Positions 12,502-25,029 of a DNA stretch of 64,000 nucleotides are shown in pieces. Under the pieces are notes generated by a model. The model was given only the letters and a program-made list of their open reading frames with translations, made no database searches and was not told the origin of the DNA. Each line of letters begins with the position of its first letter. Position 1 is the first letter of the stretch. Origin of the DNA: Breviolum minutum Mf 1.05b.01 (Eukaryota; Sar; Dinophyceae; Suessiales; Symbiodiniaceae). A program made the translations under genes and the position numbers. Location: the NCBI GenBank assembly GCA_000507305.1, contig DF241711.1, positions 1 through 64,000 on the forward strand. The letters are read 5' to 3'.

Positions 12502-12654
12502 AAACAGGGTCGTCCACTAAGCGGCACGAGTTCAAGTCTTGATCTGACATCATCTATACATAATTTTAATTACTAAGTTATTGTCAGGAACTTTAAGTAA
12601 TGGGCAGTTGGCTTACGTCTGCATTGTGGTTGGGTACTTTCATGGATTTTGAAT

Positions 12655-12765
12655 ATCCCCCCATACCCATCGCAACCAGAAACTAGAATAGAGGCTTGCA
12701 AGAGCCACGCGTTGAGGAACATTTACATTTGAACACACGTCAGCCTGCACAACTAGAACTTCAGA
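12655..12765 (-). CDS. PPR-like exon
   Basis: VQADVCSNVNVPQRVALASL aligns as linker (VQADV), a diverged helix A and VALASL, followed by a tryptophan-rich segment WLRWVWG. The ADV linker and spacing support PPR; the AISAC core does not survive. Confidence 0.42.
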
Positions 12766-14409
12766 AAAAAATGGGTCCCAACCCAAACCAACCCGACTTG
12801 TGCTGATCATAAGATGGAAACCCTTATCAATACTCTGACAACTTAGAACTGCCAAATTTGTCTAGAGACATCACATACTCTGGGGGGACTCCAGCCATGT
12901 GATGTCTCAGTATCTATTGGGTCTGATACTACTCTGATGCAACAAAACATTGCCGACTTCCATTATCCTTGAGGTTATTTCCACCTTGCAAGGCCAAACG
13001 CTGGCACCGTTGATTCTTCATGATTGCCCCGTCACTATTTGTCTGTATTAGAGCATATCCAGTACATGTTGAGATCTTAAAATTTTAACTAGACAGCTTC
13101 TGTCCTATGATCATGTAATCACCATCTAGAATGGTTGGATGCATGAGTGGATCTCTCCCGCAAATATGTTGATCAATGGAACAGGATATGATATTACTTG
13201 TATAGACCGCAAGGGTGTAATTAGTATCAATTAGTAAAACAAATACTGATGGACCGAAACTTAGAATGTAAGATGGCAAATCATTTTGAACAAGTACCGC
13301 AGGAACAACGCTGTATATGAATATATGCAGAAATCAAACATCAACGACAAATTGGATAGAGGCACTGGAACTGTAGGAAGAGAGTCACAAAATACAGGAG
13401 AGTCAGACCTTGAATGCCAAAGAATGATAAATATAAATATGTATACATATGTATATATATATCATGAATATAAAAAAATCTATACTGTATATACATAATG
13501 CCACCGCCTTTTTCAAAAGAAAACATGTGTTCTTTTGTATTGGCTCAATTTTGCTTATAAACAGTACTGTTTTATTTTGGCTGGCTGCTTTTTTTGCCTG
13601 GACATTTCGGCTAAACACGAGTATTGAACACATGTTGTTTCTGCTAGCTTTTGAGAAAATTATAGTATGCTTTTTGTTTGGCTGTTTTCGCTATACATCA
13701 AAAAATCAAAAAACACACACACATATATATATATATATACAAATATACAAGAGCTTCGTCAGAGTCACCCAGAAAATTCACATAGACACAAACAACTCAA
13801 AAAAGAACATCAACAAAACAATGAAACAATTGCAGGAAATCAAAAAACAAAAACTGAAACATGCACGAAATCACAAAGCAAAATATCAAAATACAAAAGC
13901 ACTCTAAACAGGCAGAAAGCCAACGTCACCGACAGAATGGAAACAGGTATTCTAAGTCGAAGAACGCGATCACAAAAACACAATAAAATCAAACTGCATA
14001 TGGGGTTGAAATTAAGTGAAGTGAAAATATGCGGGCATTCTAGCTTGGTAATATTTAGGGGAAAGGTGTGCGCATTCTAAGTTCCGGTTCGTCGCTGTAA
14101 AGTCCAGAGATTTTTGGGTCTCCACGTGCTACTTGGAGCGAGGGAATCCCATCTTCACCCGGAGAGCTATGAGGTAATTGCAAAGTACGATGCTAGTGTA
14201 GCTGTGTCAGACCTGACGACAAAATCTGCAATTACACCTAGGATATCCCATTGTATAGTTCATGAATTATAAGAAATATATCATTTGAATGATTTCAAAA
14301 ATGAATACTTAATATCATACACATTGATATCAACACAAAATCCTCAGGTAAAAATAAAGTCTACAATTCAACTGCTTTACCGCCTTCGAAGTACCTTTCA
14401 CTGAGCTAC
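12766..14409. other. no supported gene; AT-rich
   Basis: AT-rich sequence with TA runs at 13440-13480 and 13721-13740. Plus-strand open frames at 13449-14080 are rich in Lys, Asn, Ile and Tyr codons, as expected from composition, and match no family. Confidence 0.4.
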
Positions 14410-14526
14410 GGCCCTGCAAGCCTTCCAACACAAGGCGATGCGTTTGGTGAAGCCCTGAGGCGTCTTCCAGTCGCCCGCCTTACCATAGCAGGCGGCTTCT
14501 GGCGTTGCGACTGTGCAACTTGACAT
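14410..14526 (-). CDS. PPR-like exon
   Basis: CYGKAGDWKTPQGFTKRIAL follows the C.KAGDW core of helix A and B (usual form ACEKAGQWQ). ATPEAA before it stands where NAAISA would be. This stretch is clearly GC-richer than its flanks, which favours coding. Confidence 0.48.
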
Positions 14527-15644
14527 TAGGCCATCCATTGTCTTATTCAATTTCTGAAAAATTATTCCGTATGTCTTTCTCAGTTGATCCCAATAACTAG
14601 ATCAACTGTATCGGTTTAAAGTTATGTTTCATCCAAAACATCGAAGTGTGTCAAGTTCAATCATACTTCATGAGCTCTCACACTATGGTCCCGTTTTTAT
14701 CGGGCTTTATCGACATATGTTTAGTGCTTGCATAGATGCCAGCATGAAAGATGTTGGAAGGAGTTAAAATGATCGTGTTCCCATGTCGCAAATCACTATA
14801 TACAAAGTCCAGCGACTCCCTCCGGACCTACGTTGACTTACTTTTGTGACGTGCAGAAACAATCTGTTCAAAGAACAAGCATTGGACAGCCCCGACACCC
14901 ACAAACACACACAAGCATCCAACTGTGTGATGATATGTACATGATTGGCACCCCTCTGGGAGTGTTCCTGTTGACAGGCAGGTATGACAAAACATGTGCA
15001 TGTATTCACATCAGAAGCACCTGAAATGCAGCATTTGGGCTCTGTTGAGCCATCTTCATCCTGGGATCATTGGATTTGCTCACATCAATCAATATTTAGA
15101 CTTACTATATAATTTGCACTCGGGTTTACTTTGATAATACTTTGATTGTAGGATCATATCCAATTTCTCGAGGTTCAGCCCTTCGCTCACAGAGATCATT
15201 TACCGGTGAGTTTGGTGTATCCCCTGATCTTTCATCATCCTTTCCAGTGAGCTTGGCTGAGTAAAAGGCGCGAGAAAGTTAGGTGAGGGGAAGTCGATCC
15301 AGTCAATATCCAAAACATGAATCCCAATTGTTTGAGTGAATTTTCATGCAAAACAATCAAAAAGAAATAAAAATAAGAACAATTTGCAACTGCTAACCAC
15401 AGAGCACATGGATTTCACCTTGAGTTTCTTGTGGAGGTGTTCGTTTGGTACACACACAAGACATTAGATTAGATGGACATCCATTGTTTTTCCCTGGCAC
15501 GCCATGCCACTTATATTGAAGTCCCAAGTTTATTTGAAATGCAAACCTTCCAGTGATCTGACCATGAACTATCCAGCACTTCTCAATGTCTTGAACATGG
15601 CGGATGTCTATCGTGATGTTTGCCTACTCAAGTTAAGGTTCAGA

Positions 15645-15733
15645 AATACGGACTTTCCAACAAATTCCCCAAAAAACGACTGGCGACCTCCAACCAAGCC
15701 ATGCACGTAGCTAACCACTTCAACAGCTGGGGA
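15645..15733 (-). CDS. PPR-like exon
   Basis: AVEVVSYVHGLVGGRQSFFG reads as [PE]VVSY linker and helix A start, followed by GGRQ, the usual G.(R/Q)W-Q position without W. The VVSY and GRQ spacing fits one unit. The rest of the frame is unremarkable. Confidence 0.48.
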
Positions 15734-16663
15734 GACCCAAACACGAAAATTACGAAATCAGAAAGGCTCCGTACAAATCTATGCTGCTTTTCCTTTTTGG
15801 GTATCAAAAAAAATAGCCAAAATCATACAGTATGACTGGTCTTTTTCCTGGTTGGTGCTCAACCCCTACCTAGTTGCTCATTTGCTCGCCATTTAGTAGG
15901 CAAGATGGTCATCTCTTGCCAATTTGCTCGTCACTACGCGAGGCAGATTTTTAAGTGACATTGCCAAACAAATTTACCAGCCAACAGTCCTGCTGCATCC
16001 CGGCTTCCAATTTATCTCCCACGTGCTTTTACCATGGCTTCGCTTCGGCTGTCCATATAGGCAATAAGAGGTACAGGTACATCATCGCAATTAGGAGCCT
16101 TTTAAAGGGGACCAAGATGGAATACACTTTGAGTTCAGATTGCTTGAAGCTGAGGAAGCACAACAAGAAGCAAATACCATATTAGTCCCTGACTTTCTGC
16201 ATTTCTGCGACTCTTCGTTAGGGATTTCCCTCCAACCCAGGAAGGTATCCAAGCGTCAGTCACTTGATCATCAACTCATGTATCAGTTTTAACCTGTTCC
16301 TGCTTTTCAGAAGCATGCTAGGCAAAAACAATATTGCAAGCCACTTTGCAAGCGACCCTTTTTGCACTCCCAATCAAATTCCCTTTAGGCAACCACTTTG
16401 GACCTGCCCGTTGGCACGCATCTTCGTGCACTAGGATGACTTGTTGATAGGCAGGTCAGGTGTATCAAAATTGAGTGTGTGGACTTGCGACATCTTGCAA
16501 GCCTCTTTAAAAAAAAATGGTTCAAAGTATGTGGGAGCATATTATAAAGTACTGCTTGTAGTCACCAAATTCATCAAGAATCAAGATTCAAATAAATGCC
16601 CTGCCACTTCATTGGTTGGCCTCTGGTTCGCAAGTCAAAGCAGTTCTTGCATCATTAGCAAGT

Positions 16664-16815
16664 CATACATTGGTCACCCCGCTGATTGCCCGCAGTGCCC
16701 TCAGTAGTTCCGGCGGTAATCGTTCATTCAGCAAGCATTGTAAGGATGTGTTGTTGACAAAGCTTGCAGTGAGAACCATGGTGGCAGTGTTGTAGGCGAT
16801 CAAGTCCTGGGAGCT
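16664..16815 (-). CDS. PPR exon, possibly near a C-terminus
   Basis: QDLIAYNTATMVLTASFVNN is a good linker plus helix A (.DLIAYNTA). It is followed in frame by PPELLRALRAISG and VTNV, then TGA. The leucine-rich tail could be a diverged unit. A frame that closes cleanly 50 residues after a good motif could also be the end of a protein. Confidence 0.6.
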
Positions 16816-17686
16816 AAATGCTGCAGAATGCTGCTGGCAAAAGCTTACATGTTTCCCATAAAATCCAGCGCCCGAGCAAAGATATCGGACTCACGGTCAC
16901 AAACAACAAAGATCAACTTAAGATTCAGATAACTTAAGTATGCATGAAACCCTTCTTTTCCGTCATCAGTCTACCTTTTTCACCTCTTTTCCATGGAGGT
17001 CTTGGAACAAGAGGTACAGATTGGAAACCCCCATGGCCGCATAGAATCAGCTTTAGGACCGCCCCAGGCAGGTTTTTGTTCTCCAATATTTCAATGCCGC
17101 CAAGTTGTACAGAAGATCTCCTAAACTGTCTAAACTCTAAAGTAACAATCTAGGCAAACCAACAAATCAATACCCTCCAAGGAACTAACATATCCCCTTT
17201 AAAGGTAGTTTTTTGAAGATGATTTTCCTCGTCCATTTGGGATGTGGACTCGTTCCCCAAAATGGTAACCTGAAAACCTTGGGGCCTCCCCAAATCCACC
17301 GCTAGCGAGGTGCTGCACCCAGAATTTTGTCCATCTCTTCGAGCAAAGACCTTGGGTCTTTGGGGAGGATTGATGTGAGTTTTTGTCAATATTAAAAGAA
17401 TATATAAGAATACTAAATAAATCCTGCATGTTTGTACATATAAAAATCATATGTGTAAATCAAAATATAATGATAACATGATAACTTCATTTAAAAAAAA
17501 CATTTCACTGCTATTTTGAAATTTGTAACCATATTGTCAAAACATGTTCATGTCGTATGCATGCAAAACATGACAACTCGTTTCTGTAGCCGGTATGTAT
17601 GATTAACTGAATTCACAATCTCCTGCCACCACGATTGCTTTACCTTTGCTACGTGTGTCAATCATATCCAAAGGACATACTCTGAT

Positions 17687-17788
17687 CATGTCCAAGGTCC
17701 TTGCATGTCCATGCATCTTCCACAAAAACAACGTACAAAAACTCGCAAGCAAATTTGCTCGACTACATGGTTTGGAAGAATACTCTAG
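17687..17788 (-). CDS. doubtful PPR-like segment
   Basis: RANLLASFCTLFLWKMHGHA has the spacing of a helix A/helix B pair but only a loose residue match. The opposite strand is also open over this stretch (17646-17939), without a family match either. Confidence 0.22.
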
Positions 17789-18087
17789 TCTACTTGTGGG
17801 CCCTGGGCATATCATTTGCAGTACCCTTCCTTCTGAAGAAGCCATAGGACTTTTGGTGCTCACATCCACAATTGGTACCACACCTGGTAGGTCTCGTGTT
17901 TCTGAATATGCCCTCCCCTCAAGGAAAGGAATGAACTGAAATACTTATGTAAACTTGTACAAGTAATGGCAGTTGAAATGCTGTTCTATTACCTTTCCCT
18001 AGTGCATACAAAAGAGGTGCACACATGGGTGCCGCTCCGTTGAATCCAAAGCAAAGCTTTGGGTGTTGAAAAACTTGTGCCTGGTGA

Positions 18088-18177
18088 CATAACCAGTTGC
18101 CAATGTCCAGCAGCTTCAGCAGCTTTCAACATGCTGTTGTAGCTGATCTCATTGGGCAGGCACCTCATGGCGGAGTG
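18088..18177 (-). CDS. PPR exon
   Basis: LPNEISYNSMLKAAEAAGHW and QLVM make a nearly complete unit: linker LPNE, ISYN, helix A AAEAAG and the HWQL start of helix B. The preceding HSAMRC could be the end of the previous unit. Confidence 0.78.
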
Positions 18178-18492
18178 TAGGTGCCAGCGTCCCAATCGGA
18201 TAATCTGGTGAATCTGGGCTGAGGTCAGGTGAGATCAAAATTCTGTGCCCAGATCCCTACCATCCCCAGCCTTTCTGTATTCTAAGTTATGGTGTTAAAA
18301 CACGACTTGAAAAAGCACAATCTAAGGTCGCACGTTTCCAAAGTCACATGCTTCCGGTGCGTGAGTCTCGCGTGAAAATACTGGATCGGTTCAAAAGAAA
18401 ATTAAACATTTTTTGGAACTTGATACCAGTCGCCTGTACCAATCACAACACCTCTTGGGCATCCATTGTAATTGAGGTGCTTGGTCTTCAAA

Positions 18493-18507
18493 ACCACCAC
18501 CACCACC

Positions 18508-18554
<47 letters not shown>

Positions 18555-18714
18555 CACCACCACCAGCACCACCAGCACCACCAGCANNNNNNNNNNNNNN
18601 NNNNNNNNNNNNNNNNNNNNNNNNNNNNNNNNNNNNNNNGCACCACCACCACCACCACCACCACCACCACCACCACCACCACCACCAGCACCATCACCAT
18701 CATCATCATCTGAA
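18493..18714 (+). repeat. CCA/CGA trinucleotide microsatellite spanning a sequence gap
   Basis: CCA units, then CGACCA hexamers, then CCACCAGCA units enter the gap and CCA units leave it, ending in CAT units. The true array length is unknown because of the gap. Confidence 0.95.
18587..18639. other. assembly gap (53 N)
   Basis: A run of 53 undetermined bases inside the microsatellite. Continuity of the region across it depends on the assembly and is not shown by sequence. Confidence 0.99.
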
Positions 18715-18715
18715 T

Positions 18716-18770
18716 CATCTCATTTCATATCCTATCATATCGTATCATATCATATCATATCATCCTATCA
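18716..18770 (+). repeat. TATCA-type degenerate repeat
   Basis: Repeated TATCATA/ATCAT units lie directly after the CCA microsatellite, making a compound simple-sequence block just upstream (minus strand sense) of the next PPR piece. Confidence 0.75.
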
Positions 18771-18850
18771 CACCAGGTGGTCAACCAGCGGCCCAACGGC
18801 CTCCAGCTGACCATTCCACGAAGCAGCTGAAATGCTTCGACCCAACGACT
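18771..18850 (-). CDS. PPR-like exon
   Basis: GRSISAASWNGQLEAVGPLV retains SISA of helix A and GQLEAV.PL of helix B (usual GQWEAALALL; L replaces W). It is a diverged but ordered match. Confidence 0.45.
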
Positions 18851-19299
18851 GCCTTTCTCCTTGGTGCCAAGAGCACAACATCAAACTATAAAAAAATGAA
18901 GTTGAAGTACCAGTACCCCTCCCAAGGTACCCAAATGACATCTTCTTATGAGACATCCAAATCTTAAGCTTCACGTTTCACTCAAATCCTGGTGGGAGGT
19001 GGTACATACCAATATGAAGATCTCAAAGGCAAATTCAACCAACGTTGAAGACACAGAAACATGTGCAACCTTTCCAAGGTTCTCCCAGCATTGAAAGACC
19101 ATCTTTTTTATATTGGAAAGGCCACTGTGCATGTCACTTCATTGCGATGAAATATTGAATTCAAACAGTCAAACAACTGCTTCTCTGGGAGAGTTTTAAC
19201 CAATCTTAATCAAAACTGTGAGGACAGGTACGATGCGCTAAGTCTTCTAAGTCTTGTTGTGTTTCACGATCCACGTGCACCATGGCACGGAAAATGATC

Positions 19300-19369
19300 C
19301 ACACCTTTTCACCAGCACCTCCTGTCGAGCCACACAGGCACTTATGGCACTACTCACGCCAATGACATG
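19300..19369 (-). CDS. PPR-like exon
   Basis: VIGVSSAISACVARQEVLVK contains an exact SSAISAC helix A core. Helix B is diverged (ARQEVLVKR, no W). The AISAC core is too specific for chance in this strand context. Confidence 0.55.
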
Positions 19370-19736
19370 CAAAGAAAGGCCGTGGGAAGGCATCCTTGGA
19401 CAATCAAAAGTAGTGAAAGTGCAGTACCGTAGGCTTCATCAACATACAAATCCTCGCTAACCTTCGGATTCATGAAAGTTGATGCAAGCTTTACTGCTTT
19501 GCGCAGTAGTTTCATGACCTTTCGTTTTTTTTCGCCAAGATTTTAATCGGAAGATTTCAGATTGCTACAAAGCATGTGGATCTCTTCTGGCTGCCATCCT
19601 TTCACCAAAGTTGTACAAACATCTGGGAATCAGATCAATGCAATGATTTCATTTCAAATCAGTAAGGGTTTGTGTAAATCCTGATTGAGCAAGCAAACTG
19701 GGATTCACCAACAAACCTCTCTACAACCTACTCACC

Positions 19737-19822
19737 AAGGTGCCAATGTGACAACACATGTAGTGCAGCCTCCCACTGTCCGCACTCCTTGTGGATGTTA
19801 CAGGATGTTGCAATATAAAACC
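19737..19822 (-). CDS. PPR exon
   Basis: YIATSCNIHKECGQWEAALH ends in an exact GQWEAAL helix B, with a cysteine-rich helix A before it (SCNIHKEC). LSHWHL follows where LL..M would be. Confidence 0.7.
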
Positions 19823-20177
19823 TGGTGAACTGGCTAGCATTATTCAATCGCAAACAGTGGAACAACAATGATATAACATGATACCTTCACATCTAACCGA
19901 CTAGAAATGGCTCAAATATATTTAGCACATTTTGATCCTATACTGCATGGGACCTTCATGGGAGGTTCATCTGATCTCAGTTTCCAAATTAACCTGCATT
20001 AATCCCAAAACATCAATTGTCTGCAGTCATTGTGGAACAAGGATCTTGGTGAGGTAGAGAAACCTGAATCATAATCATCTCACATTAACTTTCGCTTTGA
20101 ATTTCCACCCAAAACTAAAGTACCTTCTATCTTTGGACACTTCAATGGATTTAGCTGTGGAAAGATCCGACTCACAC

Positions 20178-20216
20178 CTCGCAGGCACTAATGACAGCAT
20201 TGCCAGACACGGTGTC
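20178..20216 (-). CDS. short PPR exon, helix A, with GT donor
   Basis: DTVSGNAVISACE is linker end plus helix A. GAG is followed at once by GTGTGA, a canonical donor, so the exon likely ends at 20178 with the unit broken after ACE. The in-frame TGA just beyond supports splicing here. Confidence 0.65.
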
Positions 20217-20475
20217 TGGTACCTAGGTCCGGGCTGGTGTACTCTGAAGCTATGCTGTTCACATGGTGTTTGGTTGCGAGCGCGTGTGTTGATTTGAGGG
20301 CAAAAAAAACAAACGGGAACATATCATGAAACATCTCTGTGGTGCGGAAATTGGTTTTATAAAGTATTGAGTGTCCGGGCTGGCCCACTTGATATCTTAG
20401 AATCTATCATCACCGATTCTCCCTCCTTGCTTTGTGATCGCTGTGTGAGACAAACTTGGGCACTCGTCACAGTTG

Positions 20476-20490
20476 CATCATCACCGTCAC

Positions 20491-20525
<35 letters not shown>

Positions 20526-20544
20526 CCATGATTATCATCATCAC
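20476..20544 (+). repeat. CAT microsatellite
   Basis: About a dozen CAT units with CAC interruptions. It reads as poly-Asp or poly-Met on the minus strand by artefact. Confidence 0.93.
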
Positions 20545-20683
20545 CCAAACACAAGCACGGATTCCCACTAAACCAAGAGATAGATGACTCTTGTGCTCAC
20601 CGAGGCAACACAACTTTAAAGCTAGATGTGAAACTATCGACTTTTCCCACTGAGAAAGTCGGACTTTTCCACTGGGCGTTCCC

Positions 20684-20788
20684 CACGTCATGTTCTTCCA
20701 ATATCTGCAAGAGTTTCAAAGCCAACTGCCATTCTGCTCCTGCGCCACAGGCACTTATAGCCGCATTGAAGCTGACCTTGGTTCCACT
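20684..20788 (-). CDS. PPR exon, one full unit
   Basis: SFNAAISACGAGAEWQLALK and LLQILEEHD form a complete helix A and helix B with every landmark present. TKV before it is the end of the linker. This is one of the best-preserved units. Confidence 0.88.
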
Positions 20789-21019
20789 ACAACGAGAGCA
20801 GGTGTCTGGAAGGTGTACCTATATTTTACTTTTACCTTTCTGCACCTATTCCCCCCCGGCAAAAATCCTAGCAGGGTGGAATGATGAAGTCACGACATGA
20901 CGTCGAAATGATCTGGTTTGAGCTACTGTGCTGAAGATATGCAATGGCGGGGGTTAAACCTTGTAAATCACACCATGATCTAAGTAGCTTCTATAAGTCC
21001 CCTGTTTTGCTCCCATCCT

Positions 21020-21163
21020 TACCTCCTTTGAGCATGTTGCTGTATTGGGTCGTACAGCGTGACGAGGCATCGTGAAGAGCAAATCTAAGGCTAAAGCCCA
21101 ACTTCCCGTCCTTAGGCGATGCGTTTTTTCATCGATGCAAGCCATGCAAATGGTGCAAGTCGT
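21020..21163 (-). CDS. PPR exon
   Basis: TICMACIDEKTHRL supplies a diverged helix A and TGSWALALDLLFTMPRHAVR a good helix B (SWALALDLL..M), continuing to PNTATCS, the linker and start of the next unit. The frame is open well upstream, so the 5' boundary is not fixed. Confidence 0.75.
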
Positions 21164-21672
21164 TTTTTTTTCACGGGGTTTCCGAGTGACGTTGGTGAAG
21201 TTGAATGACATCAAATTTGATGTGTGTCCATGCCAGGGAGGGAAGCCTAGCGAATAAAAATGAATAAAACATCCCATTCTAAAGGTATAGCACTCCAAAA
21301 TCATTTGATGCGCCCTTGTGATGAGAAACTTTAACAAGGGATGGCAACTGGGTTGTGTTTATTTAGCCGCTTGAATTTGTATCATTCGGTATGCATATCA
21401 TTAACACATACATGAAACATATACGTATATACTGTAAATATAAATAAACAATGTGTGCTAGTGTAAGTCAAATGTGCAATATCCACCCCAATCGTTAAAT
21501 ATGGATGAACATGAAAAATGTTTCAAACCACCATGCTAACAGGATACAAGGTCTGAGTTGCGCCTATGCCCATGCCCTATGTCTGATGGAAATCATTGAA
21601 TATCACTGAGATTTGCTTTCCAAACCTGACACCTCACATGTCAAGGATCTTCTCGCAAATACTGATCAAACT

Positions 21673-21723
21673 GCTGAAGGAAAAAACATCTGGCTGCACT
21701 CCCTGAAGGCACATCATGTCCTC
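21673..21723 (-). CDS. short PPR exon, linker
   Basis: MMCLQGVQPDVFSF holds the end of helix B and an exact QPDVFSF linker and unit start. Only half a unit can be read before the frame degenerates, consistent with a short exon cut after F. Confidence 0.52.
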
Positions 21724-22144
21724 AGTGATTCCAAAACTCAAGAATAGACTGTACAATTGCATATACCGTTTCAAAAAAAAACATTGACTTTGCAAATAAC
21801 CCTAAAGTAAACGTGGATATGTGGATCACTTATAATCGATCATTTGTCATATTTGTCAGATGCATCGCTATTTCCTCTGCAGTCCGGCGTCCAAGAACTC
21901 CAAGCCATCCTGACCCAAGATCACCAGGACATGGGAATTGGCCCATGGCAAATGATAATCATGCTGCATTCTGGGGCAAAATGAGATGGGTTCAATGTCC
22001 GGATGATGGGATTTTTTGATCATTCGGGCCTAGGGTTCTTTCTTTGAGGGGGGATATGATCAAGCCAAAGCAAGCAGCAAGCCAACTGTGACACTCTCCA
22101 AGCAATAAACATGTCCCTCAAGAGATACTCCAAGAATCATGGAT

Positions 22145-22193
22145 CGAAGAAAGTGATTGAAAAAACATCTGCTGCCAGTGACGTCGAAGTACA
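22145..22193 (-). CDS. possible PPR linker fragment
   Basis: SLAADVFSITFF resembles L.PDVFSYN at the start of a unit. The context is too short to prove coding; it could be a degenerate copy. Confidence 0.28.
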
Positions 22194-22257
22194 TGAAGTA
22201 CTGTACCAAAAGATGTCATCATGACACTATGGGAACCTTGCAACTTTTGCTGTCAGA

Positions 22258-22391
22258 TCAGGTTTCCAGCTGAATCAACCAGAACAGTGTCCTGCCACCG
22301 GGAGCCCTTCTCACATGCAGCGATGGCAGAGTTGTAAGAAATAATGTCCTGACTGAGATGCATGATGCTTGCCGCTTGGATGATCTTTGCT
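22258..22391 (-). CDS. PPR exon, one full unit
   Basis: DIISYNSAIAACEKGSRWQD is an intact helix A and turn, preceded by AKIIQAASIMHLSQ (end of the previous unit) and followed by TVLVDSAGNL. The YN at the base-reading position and ACEKG core are canonical. Confidence 0.88.
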
Positions 22392-23183
22392 ACTACCAGG
22401 TGGTTGATGTCTCATTAGATGCAACAGTGCTGTTTACATCATTTCCAAATCACCCCAATGGTGACATGGTCCTGTCGAAGATCAAAGTCTACCATTTGGT
22501 AAAAGAGTCTCAGGGCATGCCTTGGCTGTGCTGCAGGCAGGTGATGGGAGGAGCCCCAAGCATTTGGATGCTTTGTGGAGGATCAGCTGAGAAATCACAA
22601 CAAAACACGGGCTAAGCTGGGTTTGCGACCAAAAAGGCTGTCATGATCAATGTAAAGAAAATAAATAATCACACATTGGATCTACCCAACCCAGTAACAG
22701 CCAACACTCAGGACTATTGCAATCTAAATCAATTTAAGTACATGATCCTTTTGACTCTTCATTTAGCCAGTGTTGCTGAGTGGCGGGTAGATCCAAATCA
22801 CGCAGGTTGTGATGAAGTTGGGTACCCCCACAACAAAATGTGCGGAGCTTGTTCGGTTTTTGGTAACCTGTACCCTCCTAGACAGCGACCACCACCTCAT
22901 CGGATGGAAAAAACAGTGACCCTTCCAATTCAAAATCTAGGGGCCATCACAATGAATTTCATTTACGAAAGATGAACCCACTCCCCAAACAAACAGAACA
23001 ATAAACTTAAGTTCTCCAGGTTTGCACAGTTTCAACAGCTAACATCGCCCGCAAAAATTGGTAGCACTAGCCGAAATGCTATCTTAGTTTTGCGGGATGG
23101 CTCCTTTTATGGGCAAGTTGTATGTTTTTGGAATTGGTATGACTTGAGGGACTCAAACTCATCTATATAGGTCCTTTGGTTCA

Positions 23184-23270
23184 TCTACGCCCGAGTGGCT
23201 GCCACCGTGAGCCCTTCTCGCAGGCACTCAAGGCGGCATTGAGACACACAACATCCACACGAGGCAAAGC
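23184..23270 (-). CDS. PPR exon
   Basis: VDVVCLNAALSACEKGSRWQ is canonical up to the W-Q of helix B. It then reads PLGRR and stops. The shared ACEKGSRWQ with the exon at 22258-22391 suggests recent duplication of neighbouring units. Confidence 0.87.
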
Positions 23271-24012
23271 CTTGAGGCGAGCAGCTGGGTAGGAAACATT
23301 GACACTCCACCGACACAAAAGTTATCTTCCTCTTCATTTCCATGACATTTTTGTTTTGCTTGTTTTTGACACTTTTTCCGGTGACTTGTTCTTTGTCTTT
23401 CTCTCTGTGACTTGATCTTTCTGCGACGCTTTCGCACTGTGATGTTTTCTTTCGGTGCTTTGCTTCATCTTGACTTCTTATTTTTCTTACTTGGTCTTTC
23501 TACTACTTTTGATTCCTACTGGTTGTGATTTGTGATTTCTAAATATCCGTAGCTTGGAAGTTTCTCAACCAAACTCTCTTTGATATGCTTGTCATATTAC
23601 TCAATATTGGCATGTATCTTATCCTACAGCATCATAAACACCAAATTGCACAAATTGCCATCACGATGAATAAAAAATACATAGCATTACTACTATATAT
23701 ACATCTAGGTAATATCATGAGCTGAAATTGAATGCCAAATAAGTTTGGTATTATGATACATCATCAACATGCAGTAAACAAATAGACATCATGATGTCAT
23801 CTGAAATGAAATTACTATGTTACAAAAACAAAGAACATATACTATAAAGGTCCACCTCTGTTGCAAATGTAAATTATAAAAAAAAGTCATTTCGCACCTA
23901 TCTACTGGTACAGCAAGCTTGTAGTATTATATCAGCGGATCTCCCAATTCCAAGATTATTCGAAGCAGTCAATGAGGACAAACTCACCATTCACCAGCCG
24001 ACCGCACACTAT

Positions 24013-24074
24013 CCAGGCACCAAAATGCACAGAGCTTGCTGCCATTCGGCACCTGGGCAAATATCAACAAAAGC
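24013..24074 (-). CDS. PPR exon, helix B
   Basis: CPGAEWQQALCILVP keeps GAEWQQAL exactly as in helix B, compare GAEWQLAL at 20684-20788. The frame ends at TAG just after GLV/PG, so a donor probably lies near 24015. Confidence 0.58.
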
Positions 24075-24495
24075 TGGGCTTCAATAAAGACGGGATGGGA
24101 CATGATGTGTCACACACACACACAAAAGTTCATCAATTGTCCCTCCTTATCGCTCCTTATGGCCCTCATGGGGTCAGCAAACCCTCTCTTACACAGGAAG
24201 GAAAAGGTATTCGGACCGCGTGTGAACCTAGAGCAAAGCTCCGCAACGAAGGCTGTTTTGAGGGAAACCTGGCCTCTCATTCATATCTTGGCGTGACACA
24301 AGCGTTTCATATCAAGATATCATGTGTGTGTGTGCGTGTGTACGTTTGTTTGCTGACAAGTCAGTCCGCTCTCAAAATTCAAAACGCTCCAGTCGGAAGC
24401 CGGAGATCATAGGATTCGGGAATGTGTGAATGTATGGGGTAACCTCTGTCCTTCCTTCAGCATTAAAGTGAAGCTACACTTCTTTGATCTTTGTT

Positions 24496-24585
24496 GCAAA
24501 ATGTCCAACATAATCCAACTGCCAGGTAGCATGTAGCACAAGCGTCGATAGCACTGGCACAACTGAAGTTGTCCAATGCGAGCTT
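24496..24585 (-). CDS. PPR-like exon
   Basis: NFSCASAIDACATCYLAVGL carries a helix A core SAIDAC in place of AISAC and an AVGL helix B without W. The D-N-F-S-C linker fits. The longer overlapping frame on this strand has no motif. Confidence 0.57.
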
Positions 24586-24903
24586 TGATTGGTGCATGAC
24601 CTCTGGTAAGAATGCTGCAGGCTTCTATGCTTTCTGGCGATGTAAGTTTGGGATATGAATTGGCTGTACAAATATACTATGAGAGATTTCCAGGAGGTTC
24701 CCCCAATCTTCACTATAAATTTCCAAAAGGTGCAGTCCCTAAGAAAGCCTGAGGTTCTTCAAACACCTCCGCCCTCAGACACCCCCTGGAGAATGCCATT
24801 CAAACAGAAAGACTACTCATGGTGACAAGGCTGACTATGAAGAAGAGAACAAATAATCAGGGAGTCATGATTGCCATGAATTTGAATCTTCAAAATTGCA
24901 ACA

Positions 24904-24946
24904 CATCATATAATATCATATAATCATATGATCATATGATATGATA
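24904..24946 (+). repeat. short AT-rich palindromic repeat
   Basis: Repeated ATCATAT/ATATGAT units, partly self-complementary, so the strand can fold on itself. It has no coding content and sits between PPR exons. Confidence 0.7.
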
Positions 24947-25029
24947 ATTCAAAGTTGTTTGCACCTAGTCATTCAGAATGTTCAGGTGGTGCACATACCA
25001 TTTTAAATGAACATGTCCCTGATCAAAGG

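Noticed and set aside
13449..14080. Two overlapping plus-strand frames of about 140-150 codons
   Set aside because: Lys/Asn/Ile/Tyr composition follows from AT-richness; no motif or splice context.
14344..14413. tRNA-like A-box (GTAGCTCAGTG) on the minus strand
   Set aside because: No B-box, and no pairing acceptor or anticodon stem could be drawn; it overlaps the edge of a PPR-like exon.
22643..22975. Plus-strand 110-codon frame
   Set aside because: Protein-like in part but with no motif, and not in the strand of the surrounding exons.
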